5,377 bases of DNA, from assembly GCA_021806125.1 (NCBI GenBank), contig JAJZYC010000104.1:1-5377 (forward strand). The letters run 5' to 3'. Shown one piece after another: positions 1 to 5,377 of this stretch (positions within the stretch are counted from its first letter, which is position 1; every line of letters begins with the position of its first letter). The position numbers and the translations under genes are program-made. Source of the stretch: a bacterium (GTDB lineage Bacteria > SZUA-79 > Acidulodesulfobacterales > Acidulodesulfobacteraceae). Under the pieces are notes generated by a model. The model searched no databases and was not told the DNA's origin. It was given only the letters and a program-made list of their open reading frames with translations.

Positions 1-1935
1 GAGGCTCTTGATAAGACTGCCGTAAATTATCTTCCCTACGCCGCCGATATTCAGCAATTCGGAAGTAACCAAAGATTTAGCCTTGATTTTTGAAAAATAC
101 GACACCGCAAATCTGTGCGCTTCGTCCCTTAACCGCATAAGCATAAAAATTTCTTCTTTGTTTTTTCCGAAGTTAACTTCGTTTTTCCTGTTCGGAAGAT
201 AAATTTTATCCGTTTCGTTATTTTTTATATGTTTTCTCTCATCTTTTGTTTTTGCGATTGCGATAACGGCCGGCATATTTTCGGCGCTTATTTTTGCGGT
301 TTCCTTAAATTCTTTAGCCGCCTTAACGAGAACGTTAAGCTGTCCTTTCCCGCCGTCAACCATAATAACGTCCGGCAGGGGGTCTTTCCCGTCTGCCGCA
401 TTCTTAAAGCGCCTGCTTAAAGCTTCGTACATCATTGCATAATCGTCGGGGGTATTTTTCGATTTTATCCTGTAACGCCTGTATAAAGACGCATCTTTTT
501 CTCCGTGCCTAAAAACCGCTTTGGATGCGACGGCATATGTTCCTGAAATATTTGATATATCGAAACATTCTATGATTTCGGGAATTTTATTTAACCGCAG
601 TATGTTTTTTAAGGCATTCAGCCTTTTAAAGACCGCGTCTCCGTATTCTTTTTCTTTGCGGGCGCGATTCGCCTCTTCCGTGTTTTCGGTGTTTTCTACC
701 GCCCTGCCGCCGCCCGATTTCTCGAAAAAATTCTTTTTTGCATTTTCTATAGCCATAGCCGAGGCGTTTTCGTATTTATTTTTGTTTTTTACGGCGCTTT
801 CCGCATCTAAAATCTTAACTTTTTTGGAAGAAAATTGTCTGATATATCCGGCAAGGCTCTTTTTATCCTCGTCTTCTATTCTTGCGGGTATAAATATCTC
901 GTCCGGAATATTAGCGCCTGTTTCTAAATTTTTGGCGTAATACCTGTTTAAAAAAGCGGAAAGCATCTCGCTTTCGTTTAAATATATATTCTTAAAAAAG
1001 AAATTCTCGGTTCCCGTAACCCTGCCGTTCCTTATGATAAGAACTACGACGTCTAGTTTGTCGCTTTGCGAGTAAAATCCGATAACGTCTATATCTTTTT
1101 CTTCCTTAAGCACTACAGCCTGTTTTTCGTTTATCGTTATTATGGCGTTGATTTTATCCCTCAATTTTATTGCGGCCTCAAAATTCAATTCTTTAACGTA
1201 AACGTCCATCGACTGCTTCATTGCTTTTATCAACTGCCTGTTTTTTCCGTTCAAAAGAAGCCTTATGCCGTCGATAGATTTTTTATAAGCCTCTATATCG
1301 GCATATCCGCAGCAGGGAGCCGAACACCTGTTTATCTGGTAATAAAGACACGGTTTTTTACGGGCGGCATAAGAATTGAATTTATTATCTGTGCACGTCC
1401 TCATTTTAAATATCCCGTTTATAGTCTTAATCGTTTCGTTTACGGCAAAAGCGCTTGAATACGGACCGAAATATTCGCCGTCGCCTTTCTTAAAACTCCT
1501 TGTTTTAACTATATAAGGGAAGCCGGTTTTCGTTTTCGCTATTTTTATATAGGGGTACGATTTGTCGTCTTTAAGGCTTATGTTGTATTTTGGCCTATAC
1601 TGCTTTATCAGCGTATTTTCAAGAAGGAAAGCTTCCAGTTCGTTGGCGGAAATTATAGTTTCTATATCGTAAATTTTCGAAACGAGATGCTCCGTTTTGA
1701 CGCCGGCGTTTTTACCTGAAAAATACTGGGAAACCCTTTTTTTTAAATTTTTTGCTTTGCCTACGTAAATGACGTCCCCGTTTATATTTTTCATAATATA
1801 AACGCCGGGGGACTGCGGAATGCCTTTAAGTTTTAAGGTTAAGCCATTGCCTTCAGAACCGTAATTAATGTAATCGCAATAACTGTCATTATTGTCATTC
1901 CCGCGCAGGCGGAAATCCAGTCTATTCTTCTTCAT
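1..1935 (-). CDS. uvrC: UvrABC system protein C, excinuclease subunit (3' end outside the window)
   Basis: UvrC is the nuclease of nucleotide excision repair; it binds the UvrB-DNA complex and cuts on both sides of the lesion. The 645 visible codons are open to the left edge. The GIY-YIG domain has GVY at 44-46, YVG at 57-59, R67 and probable metal ligand E101. Cysteines 181, 196, 204 and 208 match the 4Fe-4S ligand pattern known in UvrC. A UVR motif lies near 247-265. The RNase H-like domain has the expected catalytic set D459 (CFDIS), D527 (VDGGKGQ) and H607 (RDEAH). The end (about 626-645) enters the helix-hairpin-helix region, so some 40-50 residues are probably missing. The start is ambiguous: ATG at 1935 is 10 bases after the uvrB stop, while ATG at 1956 would overlap uvrB by 11 bases; neither has a clear Shine-Dalgarno. 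PGVY begins at residue 43, versus about 12-20 usually, because a dispersed repeat is read in frame. A charged linker at about 405-431 also looks longer than usual. Confidence 0.96.
   Translation of the reverse strand, partial: MKKNRLDFRLRGNDNNDSYCDYINYGSEGNGLTLKLKGIPQSPGVYIMKNINGDVIYVGKAKNLKKRVSQYFSGKNAGVKTEHLVSKIYDIETIISANELEAFLLENTLIKQYRPKYNISLKDDKSYPYIKIAKTKTGFPYIVKTRSFKKGDGEYFGPYSSAFAVNETIKTINGIFKMRTCTDNKFNSYAARKKPCLYYQINRCSAPCCGYADIEAYKKSIDGIRLLLNGKNRQLIKAMKQSMDVYVKELNFEAAIKLRDKINAIITINEKQAVVLKEEKDIDVIGFYSQSDKLDVVVLIIRNGRVTGTENFFFKNIYLNESEMLSAFLNRYYAKNLETGANIPDEIFIPARIEDEDKKSLAGYIRQFSSKKVKILDAESAVKNKNKYENASAMAIENAKKNFFEKSGGGRAVENTENTEEANRARKEKEYGDAVFKRLNALKNILRLNKIPEIIECFDISNISGTYAVASKAVFRHGEKDASLYRRYRIKSKNTPDDYAMMYEALSRRFKNAADGKDPLPDVIMVDGGKGQLNVLVKAAKEFKETAKISAENMPAVIAIAKTKDERKHIKNNETDKIYLPNRKNEVNFGKNKEEIFMLMRLRDEAHRFAVSYFSKIKAKSLVTSELLNIGGVGKIIYGSLIKSL
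1885..1920. repeat. Dispersed GTCATTCCCGCG-type palindromic repeat inside the uvrC 5' end
   Basis: The core at 1894-1920 has the form GTCATTCCCGCG, AGGCGG, AAATCCAG. It closely resembles the short dispersed repeat known from intergenic regions of many Gram-negative genomes. The arms are 1898-1904 (TTCCCGC) and 1909-1915 (GCGGAAA), giving a hairpin with six of seven pairs and a GCAG loop. A second GTCATT at 1885-1890 precedes the core GTCATT at 1894-1899. On the minus strand it is read in the uvrC frame as LDFRLRGND, a peptide typical of translated copies of this repeat. Recognition is from memory of the family; no second full copy lies in this window. Confidence 0.75.
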
Positions 1936-1945
1936 TCCAGTTTTT

Positions 1946-3949
1946 TCAAACTGCATCCATCAAAAGCATATTTTTTTTAATATTGTTAATTTCGTCCCTT
2001 ATACGGGCGGCTTCCTCGAAATTAAGCTCTTTTACGGCTTTTTTCATTTTCTTGGATAAATTTTTTATGAGCCTTTCGGCTTCTTTAGGGTCGATAATTA
2101 GCGGGGAATTATCGTCGAACCCGCCGGAGATATCTACGTAATCCTGTTCAAATATTGTGGTCAGCAGTCCTGCTATATTTTTTTGTATAGATTTTGGAGT
2201 AATATTATTTTGCCTGTTAAATGTTTCCTGTATTTTCCTTCTTCTTTCCGTTTCCGAAATCGCAAACTTCATCGAATCGGTCATTTTATTTCCGTAAAGT
2301 ATCACTTTTCCTTTAATGTTTCTTGCCGCCCTGCCGATAGTCTGAATAAGCGACGTTTTTGAACGCAGAAAGCCTTCTTTGTCGGCGTCTAAAATTCCGA
2401 TAAGCTCAACCTCAGGAATATCCAGCCCTTCCCTTAACAGATTTATTCCCACCAGCACGTCGAACTCGCCGAGCCTTAACTCCCTTATAATCTTAAATCT
2501 TTCAAGAGAATCTATATCTGAGTGAAGATATTTTGCTTTAATGCCGCTGTCGGTCAAAAACTCCGCCAGGTCCTCCGACATTCTTTTGGTGAGAGTGGTT
2601 ACGAGGGCTCTCCCTCCTCCGGCAACCGTTTTTTTAATTTCGCCTATTATATCGTCGACCTGATTGGTTTCAGGCCTTACTTCGACTTCCGGGTCGATTA
2701 GCCCCGTAGGGCGGATTATCTGCTCGACGACTTGCGAACTAACGCTCAGCTCGTATTCGGCGGGCGTAGCGGAAACAAAGATAAGGTTTTTTATATGGGA
2801 AGAAAATTCCTCGAAATTCAGCGGACGGTTGTCCAATGCGCAGGGAAGCCTGAAGCCGTATTCCACGAGCGTCGATTTTCTTGAAATATCCCCGTTATAC
2901 ATTCCCCTGATTTGCGGAACCGAAACATGGGATTCGTCAATCATAATTATAAAATCGTCCGGGAAGTAGTCCAAAAGCGTAGGCGGCGGTTCCCCTCTTT
3001 TTCTTCCGGTCAAATGCCTCGAATAGTTTTCTATTCCGGAACAGTAACCCATTTCCTGCATCATTTCAAGGTCGTACATAGTCCTCTGCTCAAGCCTCTG
3101 CGCTTCGACAAGCTTGCCCATAGCCTTAAGCTCCATCAACCTGTCTTTTAATTCTTCCTTTATGGATTTGACGGCGCTCTTTAAGGTAACCTCGTCGGCG
3201 ACGTAATGCGATGCAGGATAAATCGCGGTTTTCGAAAGCCTTCTTGTAACCGTACCCCTTAGCGGGTCAATCTCGGCTATCATGGAAATTTCGTTTCCGA
3301 AAAATTCTATTCTTACCGCTATTTCTTCTTCGTAAGCCGGAAAAATATCGACTATATCTCCTCTCACCCTGAACGTTCCGCGGTGGAAATCTATATCGTT
3401 TCTTTCGTATCTAATATCGGTCAGCTTATTAAGAATGTCGCTAAGATTCGCCTCGTCCCCTTTCTTTACTTCGAGGAGCATATTGGCGTAACTTTCGGGC
3501 GACCCTAATCCGTAAATGCAGGAAACCGATGCGATTACTATGACGTCCCTCCTGGAAAGGATAGAGCGCGTAGCCGAATGTTTCATTTTATCTATCTGGT
3601 CGTTAATAGCGGAATCTTTTTCGATGTAAAGGTCCTTCGAGGGGACATAAGCTTCCGGCTGGTAATAATCGTAATAGCTTATGAAAAACTCTACGGCGTT
3701 TTCGGGAAAAAGGGCTTTAAATTCGGAATAAAGCTGTCCGGCAAGGGTTTTATTCGGCGCTATTATAAGAGCCGGCCTTTCGAGTTCTTTGATGGCGTTA
3801 GCCATCGTAAATGTTTTCCCCGACCCCGTTACCCCTAAAAGCGTCTGATACCTGAAATTTTTATATTTTATCCCTTCTACTAAAGAACTTATCGCCTGAG
3901 GCTGGTCCCCGGCGGGACTGTTTTCCGAAACGAGATTAAATAACTCCAT
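1946..3949 (-). CDS. uvrB: UvrABC system protein B, damage-verifying helicase
   Basis: UvrB receives damaged DNA from UvrA, verifies the lesion with weak ATP-driven strand separation and recruits UvrC. The 667 residues match the usual length (E. coli 673). Visible in order: the N-terminal GDQPQAI motif (14-20); Walker A GVTGSGKT (39-46, K45); the aromatic-rich beta-hairpin region with Y92, Y93, Y95, Y96 and Y101; the UvrB-specific stretch CSGIENYSRHL (303-313); Walker B DESH (338-341); helicase motif VI QTIGRAARN (536-544, R540 and R543); and the C-terminal UVR domain (about 634-657). That domain shares VKELNFE with the UVR motif of the neighbouring UvrC, as expected for the homologous contact regions of the two proteins. 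The start gives a normal N-terminus, but only AT-rich sequence precedes it: I see no Shine-Dalgarno and no recognisable LexA box. It is the first gene of a uvrB-uvrC unit. All key residues are present. Confidence 0.98.
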   Translation of the reverse strand: MELFNLVSENSPAGDQPQAISSLVEGIKYKNFRYQTLLGVTGSGKTFTMANAIKELERPALIIAPNKTLAGQLYSEFKALFPENAVEFFISYYDYYQPEAYVPSKDLYIEKDSAINDQIDKMKHSATRSILSRRDVIVIASVSCIYGLGSPESYANMLLEVKKGDEANLSDILNKLTDIRYERNDIDFHRGTFRVRGDIVDIFPAYEEEIAVRIEFFGNEISMIAEIDPLRGTVTRRLSKTAIYPASHYVADEVTLKSAVKSIKEELKDRLMELKAMGKLVEAQRLEQRTMYDLEMMQEMGYCSGIENYSRHLTGRKRGEPPPTLLDYFPDDFIIMIDESHVSVPQIRGMYNGDISRKSTLVEYGFRLPCALDNRPLNFEEFSSHIKNLIFVSATPAEYELSVSSQVVEQIIRPTGLIDPEVEVRPETNQVDDIIGEIKKTVAGGGRALVTTLTKRMSEDLAEFLTDSGIKAKYLHSDIDSLERFKIIRELRLGEFDVLVGINLLREGLDIPEVELIGILDADKEGFLRSKTSLIQTIGRAARNIKGKVILYGNKMTDSMKFAISETERRRKIQETFNRQNNITPKSIQKNIAGLLTTIFEQDYVDISGGFDDNSPLIIDPKEAERLIKNLSKKMKKAVKELNFEEAARIRDEINNIKKNMLLMDAV

Positions 3950-4038
3950 AATATAATTATTTTATCATTTTTAGGGGAAAATATCTCTGCGAAATATCGC
4001 CCGACTGAGTTTGACATTAGGCAGGATTAGGAGAAATA

Positions 4039-4187
4039 TTAAGGCAAATTCGTATCTTCGTAATAAAAAAATACCGCCGTCGCAGTCACTGGTTTTTAAC
4101 GTCCAATGTGCTTAAAGTTAAGCATTAAACTGACTGACGGCGGCATGCTGCATAAAAAACATATATTCGGAAATATCTTTGCCTTAA
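4039..4187. repeat. Long nested imperfect palindrome
   Basis: The outer arms TTAAGGCAAA (4039-4048) and TTTGCCTTAA (4178-4187) are perfect inverted repeats of 10 bases. Inside them are the 8-bp GC arms (4074-4081 and 4136-4143), then AGTCA/TGACT, then a small tip hairpin. The midpoints of the outer arms, GC arms and tip fall at about 4113, 4109 and 4116, so all are nearly concentric. No target-site duplication was seen at the outer ends. It may be a folded RNA locus or a short non-autonomous mobile element. Confidence 0.6.
4062..4143 (-). terminator. Intrinsic terminator-like hairpin, leftward, upstream of uvrB
   Basis: On the minus strand CCGCCGTC (plus 4136-4143) pairs perfectly with GACGGCGG (plus 4074-4081). 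Directly after this stem come T, A and seven T residues (plus 4065-4073). Inside it, TGACT/AGTCA (4131-4135 with 4084-4088) and AAAC/GTTT (4127-4130 with 4092-4095) continue the stem after small bulges. A small hairpin, GCTTA/TAAGC (4110-4114 with 4119-4123), sits at the tip. No T-tract follows on the plus strand, so it should act leftward only. It lies about 110 bases upstream of the uvrB start. Confidence 0.5.
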
Positions 4188-4204
4188 ACTTATTTTCTTT
4201 CTTT
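4062..4204 (-). ncRNA. Candidate small RNA or uvrB leader RNA
   Basis: This is the inferred transcript from the minus-strand promoter to the T-tract, about 143 nt. It starts with a purine-rich AT segment, carries arm TTTAAGGCAAA early (plus 4178-4188) and ends in the long imperfect hairpin. I recognise no known family: no 6S, SRP RNA, tmRNA or common riboswitch signature was seen. A 14-codon frame from ATG at 4162 to TAA at 4118 (MFFMQHAAVSQFNA) overlaps the 5' side of the hairpin, as a leader peptide in an attenuator would. It has no close Shine-Dalgarno and no run of one codon type, so it may be chance. Whether this is an independent RNA or an attenuated uvrB leader cannot be decided from sequence alone. 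Confidence 0.35.
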
Positions 4205-4210
4205 AATTTA

Positions 4211-4238
4211 ATTATAGCGCATATTTTTGAAATTTCAA
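4211..4238 (-). promoter_or_regulatory. Sigma70-type promoter firing leftward
   Basis: Read on the minus strand, TTGAAA (plus 4233-4238) is followed after 16 bases by a perfect TATAAT (plus 4211-4216). The expected start of transcription is near 4204. The -35 box forms half of a perfect 12-bp palindrome, TTGAAATTTCAA, at 4227-4238, which could be an operator. It points into the nested palindrome and then toward uvrB. Confidence 0.5.
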
Positions 4239-4303
4239 GCCGTCACGTTATTTTTAAAATAAAAAATTAATACTGTAGCCGCCGGCTAATTTAAAATACT
4301 TTA

Positions 4304-4333
4304 CTTAGAACATACTTTCTTAGAACATTGACT
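4304..4333. repeat. 15-bp tandem direct repeat upstream of yccF
   Basis: CTTAGAACAT occurs at 4304-4313 and again at 4319-4328, a period of 15 bases, with ACTTT following the first copy and TGACTTT the second. The second copy overlaps a candidate -35 box (TTGACT, 4328-4333). The spacing of about one and a half helical turns and the position are compatible with a regulator binding site. That function is inference. Confidence 0.45.
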
Positions 4334-4356
4334 TTGATGTTTTTATATAATAAGAT
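4328..4356 (+). promoter_or_regulatory. Candidate distal promoter for yccF
   Basis: TTGACT (five of six -35 bases) at 4328-4333 is followed after 17 bases by TAAGAT (four of six -10 bases) at 4351-4356. A perfect TATAAT at 4346-4351 also occurs, but it is only 12 bases from this -35. The untranslated leader would be about 130 bases. The 15-bp tandem repeat abuts this promoter. Confidence 0.3.
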
Positions 4357-4432
4357 ATTTAACATAATATAACATTAGAAACACCATGTAGTTAAGCTCT
4401 TTAAACTATATATAACATGCTAATCGCAGACT

Positions 4433-4461
4433 TTGCTTGCATTAAGTTGCTGAAATATAAA
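4433..4461 (+). promoter_or_regulatory. Candidate proximal promoter for yccF
   Basis: TTGCTT at 4433-4438 and TATAAA at 4456-4461 are 17 bases apart. The -10 matches five of six consensus bases and the -35 three of six. A start near 4468 would leave a leader of about 24 bases holding the ribosome binding site. In sequence this AT-rich such matches are common, so it is only a candidate. Confidence 0.35.
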
Positions 4462-4477
4462 AAGAATTAAAAAAAAT

Positions 4478-4482
4478 AGAGG
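4478..4482 (+). promoter_or_regulatory. Ribosome binding site of yccF
   Basis: AGAGG (continuing to GGT) lies 9 bases before the ATG at 4492. It fixes the start of yccF and contrasts with uvrB and uvrC, which have no clear Shine-Dalgarno. Confidence 0.8.
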
Positions 4483-4491
4483 TAAAATTAA

Positions 4492-4881
4492 ATGTCTCTG
4501 ATGCGTCTGTTAGGCAATATTATATGGTTTGTGTTCGGCGGATTCTTAATGGGTTTAGGCTGGACGCTCGCCGCAATAATTTCTTTTATAACCATAATCG
4601 GAATACCTTTCGGCATTGCATCCTTTAGAATAGCCGTTTTTTCTTTTTGGCCGTTCGGAAGAAAGATAATCGATAAGCCGGATACCGATACAGGCAAATC
4701 AATCAGCTTAATCGGAAATGTCTTATGGATTATATTATGCGGATGGTGGCTTGCCTTAGGCGAACTTACAGCCGCTTTAATATCGGCTGTTACCATTATA
4801 GGTATTCCGTTTGCATTTCAGCACTTAAAATTAGCGGGACTTGCGCTTACGCCGTTTGGCAAACAGATTGTTGAAATATAA
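4492..4881 (+). CDS. yccF: YccF family inner-membrane protein
   Basis: This is a 129-residue hydrophobic protein of the YccF family, whose biochemical role is not well established. It is built of two tandem copies of one module. The first, about 6-59, has GN-I-W, a hydrophobic segment, TIIGIPF (34-40) and WPFGRKI (53-59). The second, about 73-126, repeats GN-L-W (75-79), TIIGIPF (101-107) and TPFGKQI (120-126), offset by 67 residues. A polar linker, DKPDTDTGKS (61-70), joins them. Hydrophobic stretches at roughly 9-50 and 73-119 imply several membrane segments; there is no cleavable signal peptide. E. coli YccF is slightly longer (148), with an extra charged tail absent here. The start is supported by the Shine-Dalgarno at 4478-4482. 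The gene stands alone, divergent from uvrB and convergent with the gene at the right edge, so context gives no function. Confidence 0.92.
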   Translation: MSLMRLLGNIIWFVFGGFLMGLGWTLAAIISFITIIGIPFGIASFRIAVFSFWPFGRKIIDKPDTDTGKSISLIGNVLWIILCGWWLALGELTAALISAVTIIGIPFAFQHLKLAGLALTPFGKQIVEI

Positions 4882-5072
4882 AACAACATAACTGCGGCTT
4901 TTTTATTGCGATTCACAATATAAAACCTAATTTTATAAATATTTTTAAGGCCTTGGCTCTATTGTCGTTATAACTGTTACTTCATCCTTCGCTCCGGTGC
5001 ATATTGCGAGAACTGTGGTTTCGATATTTACTAAGACGGATGAGGATGAACTTCTTGATTAGATAATGTTAA
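4882..5072. other. Gap between convergent yccF and the FMN-binding protein gene
   Basis: This 191-base gap separates two convergent genes. A run of six T at 4899-4904 follows GCGGC, but only a weak 5-bp stem (TGTTG/CAACA, about 4870-4888) precedes it, so I do not call a terminator. The stretch 4945-5062 is free of stops in one frame on each strand (37 codons each). On the plus strand it ends TKTDEDELLD at TAG 5060-5062. No ATG is present in either open frame; the plus frame has a GTG at 4997 and the minus frame has no standard start. It may be a gene remnant or chance. Arms TTCATCCT (4981-4988) and AGGATGAA (5043-5050) are inverted repeats within it. Confidence 0.5.
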
Positions 5073-5377
5073 TTAGATTAATTGCGTTACTTCTTTTACA
5101 TTAAAAACTATAACCGACCTAACCCATGCAAAACGGGATTTCATTTTATCGAAATTTGAACCGTCTCCTTCGAATTTCGCTTTTCCTTTAAGCAAAAATC
5201 CGGCGCCTTTACCCTGAAGACCTAGAACGTCCTTGGAGCCAACAATCATTTGGACTTCACTTCCCGACTCGATATTTCTTTGGGTTGTATTAAAGTATCC
5301 AGCTGGTATTAAAAGCGTATCATTCTGAAGAACATCAATATAACTATTCCACGTGGCGACGAGATGTACCCCGTCCG
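5073..5377 (-). CDS. Pyridoxamine 5'-phosphate oxidase family (FMN-binding split barrel) protein, N-terminus outside the window
   Basis: One hundred C-terminal residues enter from the right edge and end at TAA (5073-5075). The visible order fits small FMN-binding split-barrel proteins. A strand pair HLVATWNSYIDVLQND is followed by TLLIPAGYFNTTQRNI, the segment that usually contacts flavin. Then come EVQMIVGSKD, a G-x-G-x-GF turn (GKGAGF), a LLKGKAKF strand, and the closing helix and strand FDKMKSRFAWVRSVIVFNVKEVTQLI. Some 25-35 N-terminal residues are probably missing. Family members bind FMN, sometimes F420 or haem, and include many uncharacterised reductases; the substrate cannot be told here. 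This is probably not the biosynthetic PdxH, which is about twice as long. It is transcribed leftward, convergent with yccF. The frame is intact in the visible part. Recognition is by pattern, without a search. Confidence 0.75.
   Translation of the reverse strand, partial: DGVHLVATWNSYIDVLQNDTLLIPAGYFNTTQRNIESGSEVQMIVGSKDVLGLQGKGAGFLLKGKAKFEGDGSNFDKMKSRFAWVRSVIVFNVKEVTQLI

Larger units (their letters stand above)
3950..4491. other. Divergent intergenic region between uvrB and yccF
   Basis: These 542 bases hold no convincing protein gene on either strand. They carry the nested palindrome (4039-4187), a minus-strand promoter (4211-4238), a minus-strand terminator-like hairpin (4062-4143), a tandem repeat (4304-4333) and two candidate plus-strand promoters upstream of yccF. 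A short palindrome TAGCC-GCC-GGCTA lies at 4276-4288. A perfect TTGACA sits at 4011-4016 on the plus strand, but the hexamer 18 bases on (AATATT) is a weak -10. The stretch is very AT-rich except for the palindrome stems. Confidence 0.8.

Noticed and set aside
229..1458. Plus-strand open frames of 63, 139 and 130 codons across this span
   Set aside because: They lie opposite uvrC, whose frame is continuous and carries all catalytic motifs. Their products are low-complexity F/S-rich sequence typical of antisense reading.
1946..1960. Frameshift or gene fusion between uvrB and uvrC
   Set aside because: uvrB ends at a normal UVR-domain C-terminus with its own TGA, and uvrC has separate start codons; the short spacing is ordinary for an operon.
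2664..3838. Plus-strand open frames of 101, 79 and 86 codons
   Set aside because: They are antisense to conserved parts of uvrB, have no supporting ribosome binding site that I could see, and match no family.
4039..4187. A chromosome dimer resolution (dif) site or replication origin
   Set aside because: The palindrome does not resemble the dif consensus and no DnaA-box cluster or origin-linked gene was seen.
4276..4288. TAGCC-GCC-GGCTA as a terminator
   Set aside because: The stem is only 5 bp and the nearest T-run on the minus strand is about 10 bases away, so it was left as a minor palindrome.
4488..4796. Minus-strand open frame of 102 codons
   Set aside because: It mirrors the yccF coding sequence, which has a good Shine-Dalgarno and clear family motifs.
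4891..4904. GCGGC plus six T as the terminator of yccF
   Set aside because: No adequate GC stem precedes the T-run; only a weak TGTTG/CAACA stem is available.

Overview
The window reads as a piece of an AT-rich bacterial chromosome and carries an ordinary nucleotide excision repair locus. From left to right it holds: most of uvrC on the minus strand (its 3' end lies beyond base 1); a complete uvrB, also on the minus strand; a long gene-free stretch (3950-4491); a complete yccF-type inner-membrane protein gene on the plus strand; a short gap; and the 3' part of a minus-strand gene for an FMN-binding split-barrel (pyridoxamine-phosphate-oxidase-like) protein that enters from the right edge.

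The YccF family and a GTCATTCCCGCG-type dispersed palindrome both fit a Gram-negative, probably proteobacterial or related uncultured lineage. The sequence does not support a firmer assignment. Codon choice is AT-leaning, with frequent ATA and AAA next to GCC and GGC. It looks uniform across uvrB and uvrC, with no sign of recent transfer.

uvrB and uvrC form one leftward unit, with uvrC following only 10 bases after the uvrB stop. Their products act one after the other: UvrB is the damage-verifying helicase loaded by UvrA, and UvrC is the nuclease that cuts on both sides of the lesion. uvrA is not in the window. A copy of the dispersed palindrome lies at the uvrB/uvrC junction. No usable start codon exists between it and the GIY-YIG domain, so the repeat appears to be translated as part of an extended UvrC N-terminus.

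The divergent gap between uvrB and yccF is the most interesting part. On the minus strand it has a good sigma70-type promoter, then a set of inverted repeats nested around one centre, then a GC-rich stem with a T-tract that looks like an intrinsic terminator. No convincing second promoter was seen between that terminator and uvrB. The arrangement suggests either a small RNA of roughly 140 nt or an attenuating leader for uvrBC. On the plus side, yccF has its own candidate promoters, one with a 15-bp tandem repeat at its -35 region.

No rRNA, tRNA, CRISPR array, transposase gene or phage gene was seen.
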